Virus record (IMG/VR): IMGVR_UViG_3300034356_000609
Location: 1 to 64,000 of that record
Reading direction: 5' to 3' (one strand)
DNA length: 64,000 bases
Source: a virus
Shown here: piece by piece, positions 30,948 through 40,644 of the stretch
Layout of the letters: each line of letters opens with the position of its first letter
Position numbering within the stretch: the first letter of the stretch is position 1
The notes under the pieces: generated by a model
Seen by the model: the letters and a program-made list of their open reading frames with translations, nothing else
The model's database searches: none
What the model was told of the DNA's origin: nothing
Made by a program: the position numbers and the translations under genes

Positions 30948-31738
30948 ACTTCGCGATTTAAAGTGTCTTGAAATGCTTGTACTGCGGTGTAAAGATTGGA
31001 TAAATTTGTTGTTGTTAAACCATCAGCTACAAATCCAAATGCGTTTTCTCTATCTTCTGCATTTGCCTGTGCCCCTTTTCCAAAAACAAAATTTTTAGAA
31101 GTCAGTGAACCGCTTGATGAAGATGAAAAAGTGGAAATTGACGAATTTAATTGAATATATTTTGTTGTAGTTGCAATTCTCGACATCGCGTTCAAGCCTC
31201 GACAATCGCTAACCGCTCCCCCATCGTTACCACCGTCAAACAAATATCCGTATTTATTACCGTCTGTGTATCTTATATAAAATTCATTGATTGGGCTTGT
31301 TGCACCTCCAAAACCCCAACCAAAAGACCCAATACTTAATGAATTTGTACGGCAATAATAACCATAACTAATATCATTAATTGAGTTCATTATATTCAAA
31401 TTTAATGTAGTATCAAAATACGCACTTGTGCCATTTGGCGTTACCCCCGTACTTGCAAAAGTCCAACCCGTACTGAAACTACCCGTAAAACTTGCACTCT
31501 TTAAGTTTTGAGCACACGCTGCGGCACTTGCACCAACCATTGGATAAATGGCTTTCATAGGTGTCCAAAGTGAATTGGCTTTTAAGTCTAATACAAGTTG
31601 ATTAGTTGCATCTTTTTCGGTGGTGGATAGTGTTCCTCCGGCCGTTGTTACGCGGTCAAAGAATGCCTGAGCATCTGCGTCATAAGTAGGACCGAACCCA
31701 GCCTTATTAAATCCAAAAAACGATGGTATCGCGAACAT
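30944..31738 (-). CDS. Receptor-binding / tail fibre tip protein
   Basis: This encodes 264 residues. YDADAQAFFDRVTTAGGTLS, EKDATNQLVLDLKANSLW and MKAIYPMVGASAAACAQNLK form the first 80 residues, which recur at the start of many Bacteroidota phage and prophage fibre-tip proteins. The rest is a jelly-roll-like beta domain (FSTGWTFASTGVTPNGTSAYFDTTLNL, concanavalin-like) ending in a short helix. It follows the 433-residue fibre gene directly, and the pair probably builds one adhesin. Confidence 0.8.
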   Translation of the reverse strand: MFAIPSFFGFNKAGFGPTYDADAQAFFDRVTTAGGTLSTTEKDATNQLVLDLKANSLWTPMKAIYPMVGASAAACAQNLKSASFTGSFSTGWTFASTGVTPNGTSAYFDTTLNLNIMNSINDISYGYYCRTNSLSIGSFGWGFGGATSPINEFYIRYTDGNKYGYLFDGGNDGGAVSDCRGLNAMSRIATTTKYIQLNSSISTFSSSSSGSLTSKNFVFGKGAQANAEDRENAFGFVADGLTTTNLSNLYTAVQAFQDTLNREV

Positions 31739-31739
31739 A

Positions 31740-33041
31740 TTACAAAGATGTGTCTCCGCCTAAAATTGCCAATACGTTGGTGTACTTGATGATGCTCACC
31801 ACTGAGTACTGCCCGTTGTTCTTGCCATGACCCTGTCTGTTGCCGATCACCAGTCCACCCGTACCTGCAATGGTAGAAATCGCAGCGTCCAACTGAATGA
31901 GCGTTACGTTAAAGCCATTGGGTAATGATGCGTCAAATGTGATCGTCAAAGCGCCTGTCAATGCAATTACGCTTGAGTTGTATGTAGAAGCATTGGCCGA
32001 GTTAAGAGTTAAGTTCGCAGAAGTACTCGCTGTATTTGGCATGAAGTTCTGAAGAACTTGAGCGTTTAAATTCGTAGGGATCCTAGCCGCAGCAAGGACA
32101 CCACTAGAGATGTTTGCAGCATTGGTAGTGTCTGCGTTTGCTACGTTGCCAAGTCCAACAGCCGTCTTGTCAAGTGTTTGAAACGTCTTGTCTCCCCTGT
32201 AGTACTGTGAGGTAGTTCCTGCAGTGATCTGGTCCTGCTTTCCGTTGAACGTGCTCCAGTCAGTGCTTGTAAGAGCGCCCCTGTTGGATGCAGATGCATT
32301 GGGAACGTTCAATGTGATGACAGGCGTAGTTGTGCTGTTAGCAACACTAGAACTTAAATCTGTACCTGTAGTGCCTAGAGTAAGTGCCGATACGTTAGTA
32401 ACTGTTCCACTTCCTCCACCGCCACCGCCTGTAGCGTTAATAGTTACAACTCCTGTTCCCCCTGCTGGAGAAATGGTAATGTTTGTTCCTGCTACAATCT
32501 GAGATACGCCACTTGCACCACCACCACTATACTGTGGGATATTTAATGTACCACCAACCAATGTGGCAGCGCCACTAGTACCGGTTGTGGTCAATGTTAA
32601 TGTTTGCTGTTTGCCGCCAAGTTGCGTCTGGATGTTATCCGTCAACCCATTTAGATAGTCAAACTCAGCATTACTGATTAATCCCGTGCTAATTTTAGCA
32701 GCATCTATACCAGTGGGCAAATCACTAGCAGTTAAGTCAGCCCCTGCTGTAACTAGTCCTTTTGCATCGTACGTGATCTTTGTCTTGGTGGCTCCTGTAA
32801 TTGCAGCGTTCTCATCCACTTTCAAATCCAATGCAGTTTGAGTTGCAGTTGAGACAGGTTTATTTGCATCTGATGTATTAGAAACGTTATCTAATGCTAA
32901 TGCAACCTTCAGTTGACTTGGAGCTACTTTCTTTGTCTCTCCTACACCTGCTGCTACACTAACATCTACAATTGGTATCATGTCATTGCTGACATCAATA
33001 CCTCCAATCAGAGCTAGTTCGGTTATTTTTTGATTTGCCAT
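31740..33041 (-). CDS. Tail fibre protein with collar-type repeats, GC-rich
   Basis: This encodes 433 residues. Residues 1-130 (MANQKITELALIGGIDVSND, then a TNLDLKVDENAA-type segment) match the N-terminal adaptor of collar tail fibres. After a Gly-rich hinge (GGGASGVSQIVAGTNI, near 173-207), repeated short beta units follow (RGALTSTDWSTFNGKQDQIT). The C-terminal 60 residues (QLDAAISTIAGTGGLVIGNRQGHGKNN) resemble short fibre ends. The DNA is markedly richer in G+C than the flanks (57% in 31801-31860, against 32% in 33601-33660), suggesting acquisition from another phage. Confidence 0.8.
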   Translation of the reverse strand: MANQKITELALIGGIDVSNDMIPIVDVSVAAGVGETKKVAPSQLKVALALDNVSNTSDANKPVSTATQTALDLKVDENAAITGATKTKITYDAKGLVTAGADLTASDLPTGIDAAKISTGLISNAEFDYLNGLTDNIQTQLGGKQQTLTLTTTGTSGAATLVGGTLNIPQYSGGGASGVSQIVAGTNITISPAGGTGVVTINATGGGGGGSGTVTNVSALTLGTTGTDLSSSVANSTTTPVITLNVPNASASNRGALTSTDWSTFNGKQDQITAGTTSQYYRGDKTFQTLDKTAVGLGNVANADTTNAANISSGVLAAARIPTNLNAQVLQNFMPNTASTSANLTLNSANASTYNSSVIALTGALTITFDASLPNGFNVTLIQLDAAISTIAGTGGLVIGNRQGHGKNNGQYSVVSIIKYTNVLAILGGDTSL

Positions 33042-33043
33042 GA

Positions 33044-33181
33044 TTATACCTTAACTGTAGTTATAATTTGATCTCCTGATTGTAATAACAAGAAGTCTCC
33101 ATCTTGCTTAGTCAACAAGCCAGTAGTTAAAACAACTGGTTTAGTGTTCCTTTTAAGGATACTTATGAATATACCAATCAT
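33044..33181 (-). CDS. Short protein, 45 residues
   Basis: The frame starts at an ATG sharing a base with the stop of the upstream gene (TAATG) and runs to TAA at 33044, two bases before the fibre gene start. Product: MIGIFISILKRNTKPVVLTT to DQIITTVKV. TKQDGDFLLLQSGD repeats the glycine-rich strand pattern common in small proteins beside fibre genes. Tight coupling on both sides makes it credible. Function unknown. Confidence 0.6.
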   Translation of the reverse strand: MIGIFISILKRNTKPVVLTTGLLTKQDGDFLLLQSGDQIITTVKV

Positions 33182-33483
33182 TACTTGTACGCAATTACAC
33201 TACCTGAAGAGATAGCAAAACCAGTAATTAGTCCTCCAGGGATAAATGCCCCCTGAACAAAAGTTACACCACTCATACCATTGTTAGACAACTCAGAAGC
33301 ACCATTGACAAGGAATTCTGTGAATACAGTATCTTCTTGTACTACTAGTGCATTGTAGCGTACGTTTGATACAGTACCTGTGCCGTGGCGTTTAAAGCCT
33401 CCAGAGCCTACAGAAAGTCCAGTGTGTGCTGAAATCGCTCTCAAGCGTTTTCCTTGTTCGTTTACTTGTTGATAATTATCCAT
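33181..33483 (-). CDS. Probable small virion protein, 100 residues
   Basis: This encodes MDNYQQVNEQGKRLRAISA to SSGSVIAYK. After a basic helix it is strand-rich, with GVTFVQGAFIPGGLITGFAISSGSVIAYK, like a jelly-roll or spike-type small structural protein. It is the first gene of the adhesin module and has a near-perfect promoter (33522-33551). Similar proteins recur before fibre genes in Bacteroidota phages. Confidence 0.65.
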   Translation of the reverse strand: MDNYQQVNEQGKRLRAISAHTGLSVGSGGFKRHGTGTVSNVRYNALVVQEDTVFTEFLVNGASELSNNGMSGVTFVQGAFIPGGLITGFAISSGSVIAYK

Positions 33484-33521
33484 TTTCTTTCGTTATTAAA
33501 ACCGACTTGCGTCCGACATTA

Positions 33522-33551
33522 CAAATTTAACTTTATTTATAAATAAGTCAA
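33522..33551 (-). promoter_or_regulatory. Promoter for the adhesin/lysis unit
   Basis: On the minus strand TTG (33551-33549) is followed by 19 bases and TAAATTTG (33529-33522), an exact match to the Bacteroidota pattern and spacing. The start at 33483 is about 38 bases downstream. It separates the adhesin and lysis genes from the giant virion genes. Confidence 0.8.
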
Positions 33552-33555
33552 GTAG

Positions 33556-36500
33556 TTAATCAGGGTCACTAAAAGAACTATCTTCTACGGGTTCTAGTTC
33601 TCTTAGTTGGCTTTTAAGAGTTCTTATCAAGTCTCTAGTGTATCTCTTTTCTCTACTTATAGATTCTTCGTAACTTTCACTCTTCTCAGCTTCAGGGATA
33701 CTCATTCCAGGCATGGCTACTTTTAATAACTTATCTAGTACTTTGCGTGACTCTTGTCCTTCCTTTGCTGCTATTTTCTTTTCTTCTTCGTAGTTACGGA
33801 TGACATAGTTCTTGTCTTGCATTTCTACCTTAGCTAGTCGTCTTTCTGCCCACTCTAAAAGATTAGTTCTAAACTCTTGTATGTTCTCGGACTTCAAAGC
33901 AGTCAAGTCGCCAGCTTCGTACTTTTCTATATTCCCTAAGTCCCTAGCCAATAAGTCTTTTTGTAATTCTTGGATCTTTTTATCGTTCTGTACATAGTCT
34001 CCCAAAGGATCTTTGAGTCCAAGCATAGGACTTAGTTTAAGTATGTCTTGTACACGTTTCTTAGGTTCGGTAAATGGCTTTAATCCTAGTTCTACTCCAT
34101 AAACTTTAAGTAAAACTGCTTGCCATCTCTGTAATCCTGCCGTTGGCTTTGGTGTATTTACCACACTCTTACCTCCTATACCACCTCTACGTTGTTCATA
34201 GTACTCTCCAAAAGGATCTGTTACGTTTTTCCAATCAAATACAGCTTCATAGATTTGGTCATAGCTTCTCATCTGTTGTCCAAACACAGTATACAAGCCA
34301 TGTTTAACTACACTAGATACACCTTCTCTATCTTCCCCTGGTTTGTCTAGAGGTCTGCGGAAGAATGTCTTATAAATATAATTACTAGGAGCTAGTATAG
34401 GATGTAAGCTGATATACTCGTCATAAGTACCCAATGCAATTAACGCAAGTAAGGATAGTACTTTATCTTCTCCGTCACCTCCTGATAGATTTGCAAGTAC
34501 CATTCCAATCAAAGAGTAAGAAAGCAAATGTAACCCCAATGCATTGCCAGTATCTCTAACTATTCTTTCGTACTTTTCTTTCTCAAGGGCAGTACTTCCC
34601 AGATTGGTTCTTTCTCTATTAGATAAGTATTGAAGCTTCCGTACGATTGCTTTACCTCCTGCCCTATAAAAACCTTCTTCTATGTTTCCAGTATATAAAC
34701 TTAGTCTTTGTTTCCCGTAGTTTGTCTGTAGTAAAGGTTGTAACCACCTTTTCATACTAAAGACAAAAGACGTGAATATATTACCCTCATAGAAAGAACG
34801 AGTTCTTGTAAAGTAGTTACCCTGTGTACTAGTGTAGAGTTCGTGTATTTGGTCTCTTAAATACTGTTCTACTTGACGTAGCTTTTCTCTTTTTACCTTA
34901 TTAGAATCTTCTAGTGACTTGATCTTTGTATCTTGTTTTTTAAGTAAGTCATTTAGAGCAATCTTTTGTGGGGTAGACAAGCGGTCATAGCTTGATACCT
35001 GTGCTGAGGATAAATAATTGTTTAGGATTTGTTGGCGTTCTACTATCAAACTCCTCATAGCATTTTGCTCCAAACCAAACACACCGTCTTTAGGCACAAG
35101 CATACCATTTATTACATCGTAAGCATCTTCTAATTTAATCTGTACTTCCTGCCCATTAACCATCATAGGTACGGTCATACGTGCCATCAATGCTTCGTAG
35201 ATGGGAATTGTAGATGCCATCTCCGTATATCCAAATATCTGAGAACTAAAGTTGTTTAGATTTATGTACTTATAGATATTACGTTGGTGTACGTTACCAG
35301 CCATTGAAGTTGGATTTGCACTAGGTACAGCTCTAAAATACATTAGTTTTAATGCATAGTCATTGTACTTACGAGAACCATTCTCTAATTGCATTAAACT
35401 TCTGTGACTTTGCATTCCCTTCCACCAAGCCTTTAACAATTCCTTACGTGTAAGACCATACTTGTTCTTAGACAACATAATCTTTAAGAAGTTATTAAAG
35501 ACGTTTTTAAACAGACGCATAAAGTTAAATACCAATGCTCTAGTCTGTGTGAACCTAAACATTCGTCTAAATACCCTAGCGGCAATCTTTAGGTATTTGT
35601 TGTCTGGATTGCTTACTTCACCTCCGTAAAAGAATCTGTTTACTTCGTTGTCAATAACTTGTAAGTCCTCCTTAGGAGTTTTTCCTTCTAGGGCTTCTCT
35701 AGCGGCAAAGATTGCAGGCATAGCTTTTTGTAAACCTTGGAACTCTGCAGCGTATACTCCATAATTAGCTAGAGATTGAGTCAACAGGTGGGATACTTGA
35801 TTGACATTTACAGGTTGTTTGTATCTAGTTTTAATTAATTGTACTTTACGACCTTTACCACGACTCTCTGCGTTCTTATTAGCTTGGATAATACTACTGT
35901 CTACTTCATCTAAAGTTTCTCCAGGTAACCCTTCCCTCCACAATAGTTTAATACTGTCAAAGAAAGTATGGAATCTCTTTTTAATGTTTGTTTCAGTTAC
36001 TCTTTCTTGACCACTTTTGACTGCGTTTGGTACTACATAACCTCTAAGTCTTTGACTTGCAGGGAGTTTTCTTTGAATGTCTTCATACAAACCTACCAAA
36101 TCTCCTACCAACGCTTTGTCTTCATTGTTTAACTTTTCGTAGTCTGGGTTATTATATTTACCGTCAGTAGTTTCTTTGGGTCTTAAATCCCCTAAGAAGT
36201 TATAGTCTTTGTTTTTGTACTCGTCTCTTACCCTAGGGATAGTCCACTCAAAGCTAGGATTTTCTTGTCTAATATATTTAGAGTCAGAAGGAATGGTCTT
36301 GGTCCAAATATATATAGGGCGTTCTGTTACATCTTCAAACTCTTCTCCCGTATCTTTATCAAATCTTTTGCGTACTATGCTAATGTGATTGGCTTTATAC
36401 CAGTCAGTGTCACGCATACGTTTATTGACTTCATTAGAATAAAGAACACTATAGTAAGCATCTATTAAATTCTTTCTGTAGATAGCAGATTTAAGGTCTG

Positions 36501-39500
36501 TTAAAGTTTGAGCTGTAGGCAACTCGTCTAATGCACTAGGGTCTGAAAAGATACCAACGTCTAAATGGTTGCCATCAGTTTCAATAAAGTGGTCTGCCAT
36601 CTTTTCAGCCTTGGTTTGCATTTCTGCAAGTAAAACTGTCTCAGTAGCGAGTTGACCTCTAATGTTTCTCTTGACACTTTCTACTACTTCGTAGTAATAG
36701 TCTGTCTTCTCTTTTGTTTGTAGTGCAAACAATCTTTTGAACAATCCTTTTAACAGAAGTTTATCTGCATCTGTCATGTTACGATTCTGGTCTGCAGCAT
36801 CCTTTAAATCTTCTATCTCATTTTCAATCTCACGGATAGTTTCACTTAACCCTAACTCAACTGCCGAACCTACTATAACTCCATCTTGGTCTCTATAACC
36901 TTTAACTGCATTAAACAACCTAGTATATGCATCGTTAATCTCTGGGCTCTCTCCATATTTAAGAAAGACTGCCTTAATCTTATCAGCAATAGTTTGTTGT
37001 AACTCAAAAAACTGAGGATCTATTTCTATTCTAGTGTTGTTCTTGAGCCAAGTAGCTAAGTTGTTTTGTGCTTCTACTAGATTTTCTTTTTCTTCAAACA
37101 ACTTACTTTGGAGTGCAGTTGTGTTTTGACCTAACGCTTCTGCATCTGCTAAGTCTGTTTCTAGAATACCAATACGAGTCTTAACCTGCTTTACAGCATC
37201 TTTACGACTTTGCTTTTCTATGTTAAACCTCTTAAGTACTGCTTCAGGAATAGTAAACTCAACAACATCAAGTTCTTTTCTTCTCTGCTTATAAGATATA
37301 ATAGATTCAGCAATATCCCTTTCTTTTGAGCCTATGGGTTTTTCTGACCCGTCCTCATTAAATATAGAACCTAATCTCTCGTATTGTCTTCTTAGGTCTC
37401 CACGTACCTTACGATCTTCTTCTGTAGAGTCAACGTCTCCAAATACGTCTATGTGTTCTTTTATCTCGTCTAGTAAGGCGGCTCTAGCTTCACGAGCTTC
37501 TTCACTTAAAAGCGATTCTGCCTGATAATACTCATCCGTGTATCTACCTACTGCATACTTTTCTTGGAAATCTCCCAATGCTTTTTCCGCTGCTAGTATA
37601 TCAGCTTCAACTCCTGCCTTTTCTGCTACTTCTAAGTTATGCTGAAGGTCAAGCAAATCAGAGTAGAACTCAGCTTCTTTGAATTTAGTGTTATAGGCTA
37701 ACTGTTTTACTTTAGTTCTTCTTCCTTGCTCGTCATAATAGATCATATCTACCTCACGAGTTAACCCTTGGTAATGTTTATCTACAGTACTAAAGGCACT
37801 TACATTCCCTCTTTGTTTGTTTCTAGCTTCTACACGACGTTCAATGGCTTCTGCTCGTGTAGTTGTATCTATACTTGAGTTCTCTGCTTCTGTTAAATGG
37901 ACATCTAAGAACTGTTTAAGTACTTGAACTACAGGGCTGCCAGAACTCGTAGCCATACCCATGTATACATTCCACATACTTCCTCCTTCATATGAAGGGT
38001 CCATACCTCTTTGTAGAAGTATTTGTATGTTCTGTGTAGTTGGCACCCAAGACAAAAAGTACTTTAAGTTTTGAATGTCTGACTCTAGGTTTTTTATCTT
38101 CTTAGCTTCATTGTTAGCTTGTGCATCTAGTAACAAAGCTTCTTTAGCAGCAAGTTCTTGATTAAGTTGACTGTCTGAAGCTTGTAGCTTTTTACTAATT
38201 AATCTAAAAGGTTCTGCAAGCTGAGAAGCTACGGGAATAATAATAGCTTTTTGAGCAGCAGTACGTAAGTTAGTACTATTGTTTTGTATTCTTTCTAACT
38301 TGGTCTGTAACTCTTTAACAACTACATCATAGTTTTCTATCTGTCTTCTGCGTTCCTGTAAGAATTCTGCCTTACCAGTTGGGTCTAACGCCAATTGGTC
38401 TTTAGTTACATTCATTACAAGTTCAGGCATCAACAAGCTATTAAAGCTTTCTACTTGCTCGTTGATTAAGTCTGATAGGTTTTTAGCATAGTTAAACAAA
38501 CGTATAGCCTCTACATCTGACATCTGGCTTAGATTGTCCTTTGTTGTTTTGACTGTTGTTTGAATCCGTTTAAGTATGTTCTCTAATGCATCTATATAAC
38601 TTACAGTAGAGTTAATAGTATCTGCTACTCCAGCACTAGATATATTGCCAAGCTTTTGTTTAATTCTTTCAATAGAGCCAAAGCGTGGATCTATCTCTGA
38701 TAAAGCTTGAGACATCTGTGCCCAACTAGAACTGTTTAAACTCTCTCGTACATAGTTTTGAAACTTACTTAAATCTATTGAAGGAGGCGTTACTGTGGCA
38801 CTACTATAGGGAGCATTGAATCTTAGTTGATGTTCTCCTGCCAGTTCAGGCATATCTTCTAAACTTTCTAAGTAATCAAAGTACTCGTTTAAAGTAACAT
38901 CTAAGTCACTTAAAGATACGTTGGTAAACTGACCCTTTAAGAATCTTTTTATAGTTGCAACAAGTCTTCCTAGTAAGCCAGTATTCTTAGCTTTCTGTTC
39001 TGCCTCTTGGAGTGTTTCTCTAAAATAAGGATTAGATAGGTACTCACTTACAAACTCTTCAGTATTCTTAAATCCGTAGTTATTCTGAAGTAAAGGAAAG
39101 TTACTTCTATATTGGGATAAATACCTATCCATCTCTTGAGAGAATTGTATCTCTGCAGGAGTTTGAGGGTTAGTCAAAGCGTGGATAGTGTATGCGTGTA
39201 ATGTCTCGTGGATAAGTTCCTTAACGAAACTTTTACTATTGAAGTCAGATGAAACCGTCTTACCTACGTATACCGTATTGGTTTTAGGGTCATAGAAAGA
39301 TCTTTGATACTCGTCTGCTACGGTAGCATCATCAAACACTACCAACTTTAAAGTTGGATTAATCCTAAGTAAGCTACTAAGTCTGGTTAAGATTTCCTTT
39401 TGGAAGTTCTCTGTCTCCCCGCTATTAACAACTCCATCGATAAGTTCTTTTAACTGTGCGTTAGAAAAGTCCTGTACGCTGTTGACTATCAAAGAAGGGA

Positions 39501-39996
39501 ACTTTACTTTGTTTAAGTATGCTTTACTTACAGGCTTTAAAGTCTTTTCAGATATAGCTGGTTTAACTGATAAATAGTATTTACCATCACGGGTTACTAC
39601 CTCACTTGTGATTAAATCATACTTAGGGTTTAGATTAATTTCTTCGTGGATAAACTCAAAGGCATTGGGATTTGTATATCCTATGTTCAAGTATCCAAGA
39701 GAAGCTACCTCTTCTATTTGTTCTGCTGACCTAATCTCTTGGTCAGTCATATTCAATCTAAGATGTTTGTTAATCTCCTGTATGCTAGGCTCTCCTACAA
39801 AGTTTAACTTAGGACTATATCCTAGTTGTTGCTTTGTCCAGTCAAAACCAAACTCTGTTTTAAATGTATTTGTAGTCAGTGCCTCATAAATACTTTTACC
39901 TTGTGCAGGTGGAAAGAATGAAGTCAACTGATAGTATGCAGGACTTGTAACTTGAAGGCCTGACAGAGGGGATTTTATGGTAGCAAAACAAGACAT
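33556..39996 (-). CDS. Giant virion cargo protein with zincin metalloprotease motif
   Basis: This encodes 2146 residues. Near residues 255-275, FVKELIHETLHAYTIHAL contains HExxH (HETLH), the zinc-binding helix of zincin metallopeptidases. Before it, YVGKTVSSDFNSKSFVKEL and after it QFSQEMDRYLSQYR fit a small protease domain. The rest is dominated by long coiled coils (about 420-1200) and helical segments with a hydrophobic patch near 1830-1860 (LGLHLLSYSLIGMVLANLSGG). Large crAss-like virion proteins with a zincin domain are known in this group. It is likely packaged and ejected with the RNA polymerase. It has its own promoter six bases before its start. Confidence 0.78.
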   Translation of the reverse strand: MSCFATIKSPLSGLQVTSPAYYQLTSFFPPAQGKSIYEALTTNTFKTEFGFDWTKQQLGYSPKLNFVGEPSIQEINKHLRLNMTDQEIRSAEQIEEVASLGYLNIGYTNPNAFEFIHEEINLNPKYDLITSEVVTRDGKYYLSVKPAISEKTLKPVSKAYLNKVKFPSLIVNSVQDFSNAQLKELIDGVVNSGETENFQKEILTRLSSLLRINPTLKLVVFDDATVADEYQRSFYDPKTNTVYVGKTVSSDFNSKSFVKELIHETLHAYTIHALTNPQTPAEIQFSQEMDRYLSQYRSNFPLLQNNYGFKNTEEFVSEYLSNPYFRETLQEAEQKAKNTGLLGRLVATIKRFLKGQFTNVSLSDLDVTLNEYFDYLESLEDMPELAGEHQLRFNAPYSSATVTPPSIDLSKFQNYVRESLNSSSWAQMSQALSEIDPRFGSIERIKQKLGNISSAGVADTINSTVSYIDALENILKRIQTTVKTTKDNLSQMSDVEAIRLFNYAKNLSDLINEQVESFNSLLMPELVMNVTKDQLALDPTGKAEFLQERRRQIENYDVVVKELQTKLERIQNNSTNLRTAAQKAIIIPVASQLAEPFRLISKKLQASDSQLNQELAAKEALLLDAQANNEAKKIKNLESDIQNLKYFLSWVPTTQNIQILLQRGMDPSYEGGSMWNVYMGMATSSGSPVVQVLKQFLDVHLTEAENSSIDTTTRAEAIERRVEARNKQRGNVSAFSTVDKHYQGLTREVDMIYYDEQGRRTKVKQLAYNTKFKEAEFYSDLLDLQHNLEVAEKAGVEADILAAEKALGDFQEKYAVGRYTDEYYQAESLLSEEAREARAALLDEIKEHIDVFGDVDSTEEDRKVRGDLRRQYERLGSIFNEDGSEKPIGSKERDIAESIISYKQRRKELDVVEFTIPEAVLKRFNIEKQSRKDAVKQVKTRIGILETDLADAEALGQNTTALQSKLFEEKENLVEAQNNLATWLKNNTRIEIDPQFFELQQTIADKIKAVFLKYGESPEINDAYTRLFNAVKGYRDQDGVIVGSAVELGLSETIREIENEIEDLKDAADQNRNMTDADKLLLKGLFKRLFALQTKEKTDYYYEVVESVKRNIRGQLATETVLLAEMQTKAEKMADHFIETDGNHLDVGIFSDPSALDELPTAQTLTDLKSAIYRKNLIDAYYSVLYSNEVNKRMRDTDWYKANHISIVRKRFDKDTGEEFEDVTERPIYIWTKTIPSDSKYIRQENPSFEWTIPRVRDEYKNKDYNFLGDLRPKETTDGKYNNPDYEKLNNEDKALVGDLVGLYEDIQRKLPASQRLRGYVVPNAVKSGQERVTETNIKKRFHTFFDSIKLLWREGLPGETLDEVDSSIIQANKNAESRGKGRKVQLIKTRYKQPVNVNQVSHLLTQSLANYGVYAAEFQGLQKAMPAIFAAREALEGKTPKEDLQVIDNEVNRFFYGGEVSNPDNKYLKIAARVFRRMFRFTQTRALVFNFMRLFKNVFNNFLKIMLSKNKYGLTRKELLKAWWKGMQSHRSLMQLENGSRKYNDYALKLMYFRAVPSANPTSMAGNVHQRNIYKYINLNNFSSQIFGYTEMASTIPIYEALMARMTVPMMVNGQEVQIKLEDAYDVINGMLVPKDGVFGLEQNAMRSLIVERQQILNNYLSSAQVSSYDRLSTPQKIALNDLLKKQDTKIKSLEDSNKVKREKLRQVEQYLRDQIHELYTSTQGNYFTRTRSFYEGNIFTSFVFSMKRWLQPLLQTNYGKQRLSLYTGNIEEGFYRAGGKAIVRKLQYLSNRERTNLGSTALEKEKYERIVRDTGNALGLHLLSYSLIGMVLANLSGGDGEDKVLSLLALIALGTYDEYISLHPILAPSNYIYKTFFRRPLDKPGEDREGVSSVVKHGLYTVFGQQMRSYDQIYEAVFDWKNVTDPFGEYYEQRRGGIGGKSVVNTPKPTAGLQRWQAVLLKVYGVELGLKPFTEPKKRVQDILKLSPMLGLKDPLGDYVQNDKKIQELQKDLLARDLGNIEKYEAGDLTALKSENIQEFRTNLLEWAERRLAKVEMQDKNYVIRNYEEEKKIAAKEGQESRKVLDKLLKVAMPGMSIPEAEKSESYEESISREKRYTRDLIRTLKSQLRELEPVEDSSFSDPD

Positions 39997-40002
39997 TATT
40001 TA

Positions 40003-40032
40003 CAAATTTAATCTATTTAAGAACTAAATCAA
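40003..40032 (-). promoter_or_regulatory. Promoter six bases before the zincin gene
   Basis: On the minus strand TTG (40032-40030), a 19-base spacer and TAAATTTG (40010-40003) match the Bacteroidota consensus. The ATG (39996) is six bases after the box, so the transcript would be essentially leaderless. TTG overlaps the stop of the upstream gene. Confidence 0.8.
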
Positions 40033-40640
40033 GGTACTTCACAACTCACCTCTTCAAAGCTAATGCTATTGAGGTCTGGAGTATCTGGGGCACTTGTTTT
40101 ATCTAGAGACAAAGTAAGCTGTAGAGGCTGCTGTCTTAAAGGAGCTTCGTATACTTGAGTATCAGGTATCTGAACAGATGTTTCCATTACTTCAAATAAA
40201 CTATCCTCTAAGTCGTTTAACTCCTGTAAAGCTAAAGCGGCATCGTCTTTGTAAAAACCTTCAGGTCTATAACTCACAGGTAACTCAAAAGCTTCTTGTA
40301 AAGATACTTCTTCAAACTTAACTTGATATGCGGCCAATAACTTAGGTGTAATGTATACTTGGATAGCAGCACCATCAGTATAACTACGACCTCCAAAAAC
40401 AACTCCAAATAACTTTCTTGGTATGTTTAACTCATTAGATATAGCAACTGCCGTACTGTCTGCAATACTACGTACTTTCTTAACTGTATTCATACTAGCA
40501 TCCCTAGAGTTTACTGGGAGAAATATCTCTCCTGTACCCAGTAGTTTAAATGCATTATTTTTTGTCTTAGCAATCGTAACTGCCTTAGGAGTTATCTGAC
40601 TGCTAATTTCTCTAGCTGATATTTTACATGCTTGTGCCAT
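40029..40640 (-). CDS. Unknown virion-arm protein, 203 residues
   Basis: This encodes MAQACKISAREISSQITP to FEEVSCEVP. The first 110 residues are mixed alpha/beta (VTIAKTKNNAFKLLGTG, KLFGVVFGGRSYTDGAAIQVYITP). The rest is acidic and Gln/Pro-rich and probably disordered. It lies four bases after the RNA polymerase gene and may be a small partner of the polymerase or of the ejected complex. No family is recognised. Confidence 0.6.
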   Translation of the reverse strand: MAQACKISAREISSQITPKAVTIAKTKNNAFKLLGTGEIFLPVNSRDASMNTVKKVRSIADSTAVAISNELNIPRKLFGVVFGGRSYTDGAAIQVYITPKLLAAYQVKFEEVSLQEAFELPVSYRPEGFYKDDAALALQELNDLEDSLFEVMETSVQIPDTQVYEAPLRQQPLQLTLSLDKTSAPDTPDLNSISFEEVSCEVP

Positions 40641-40644
40641 AGTC

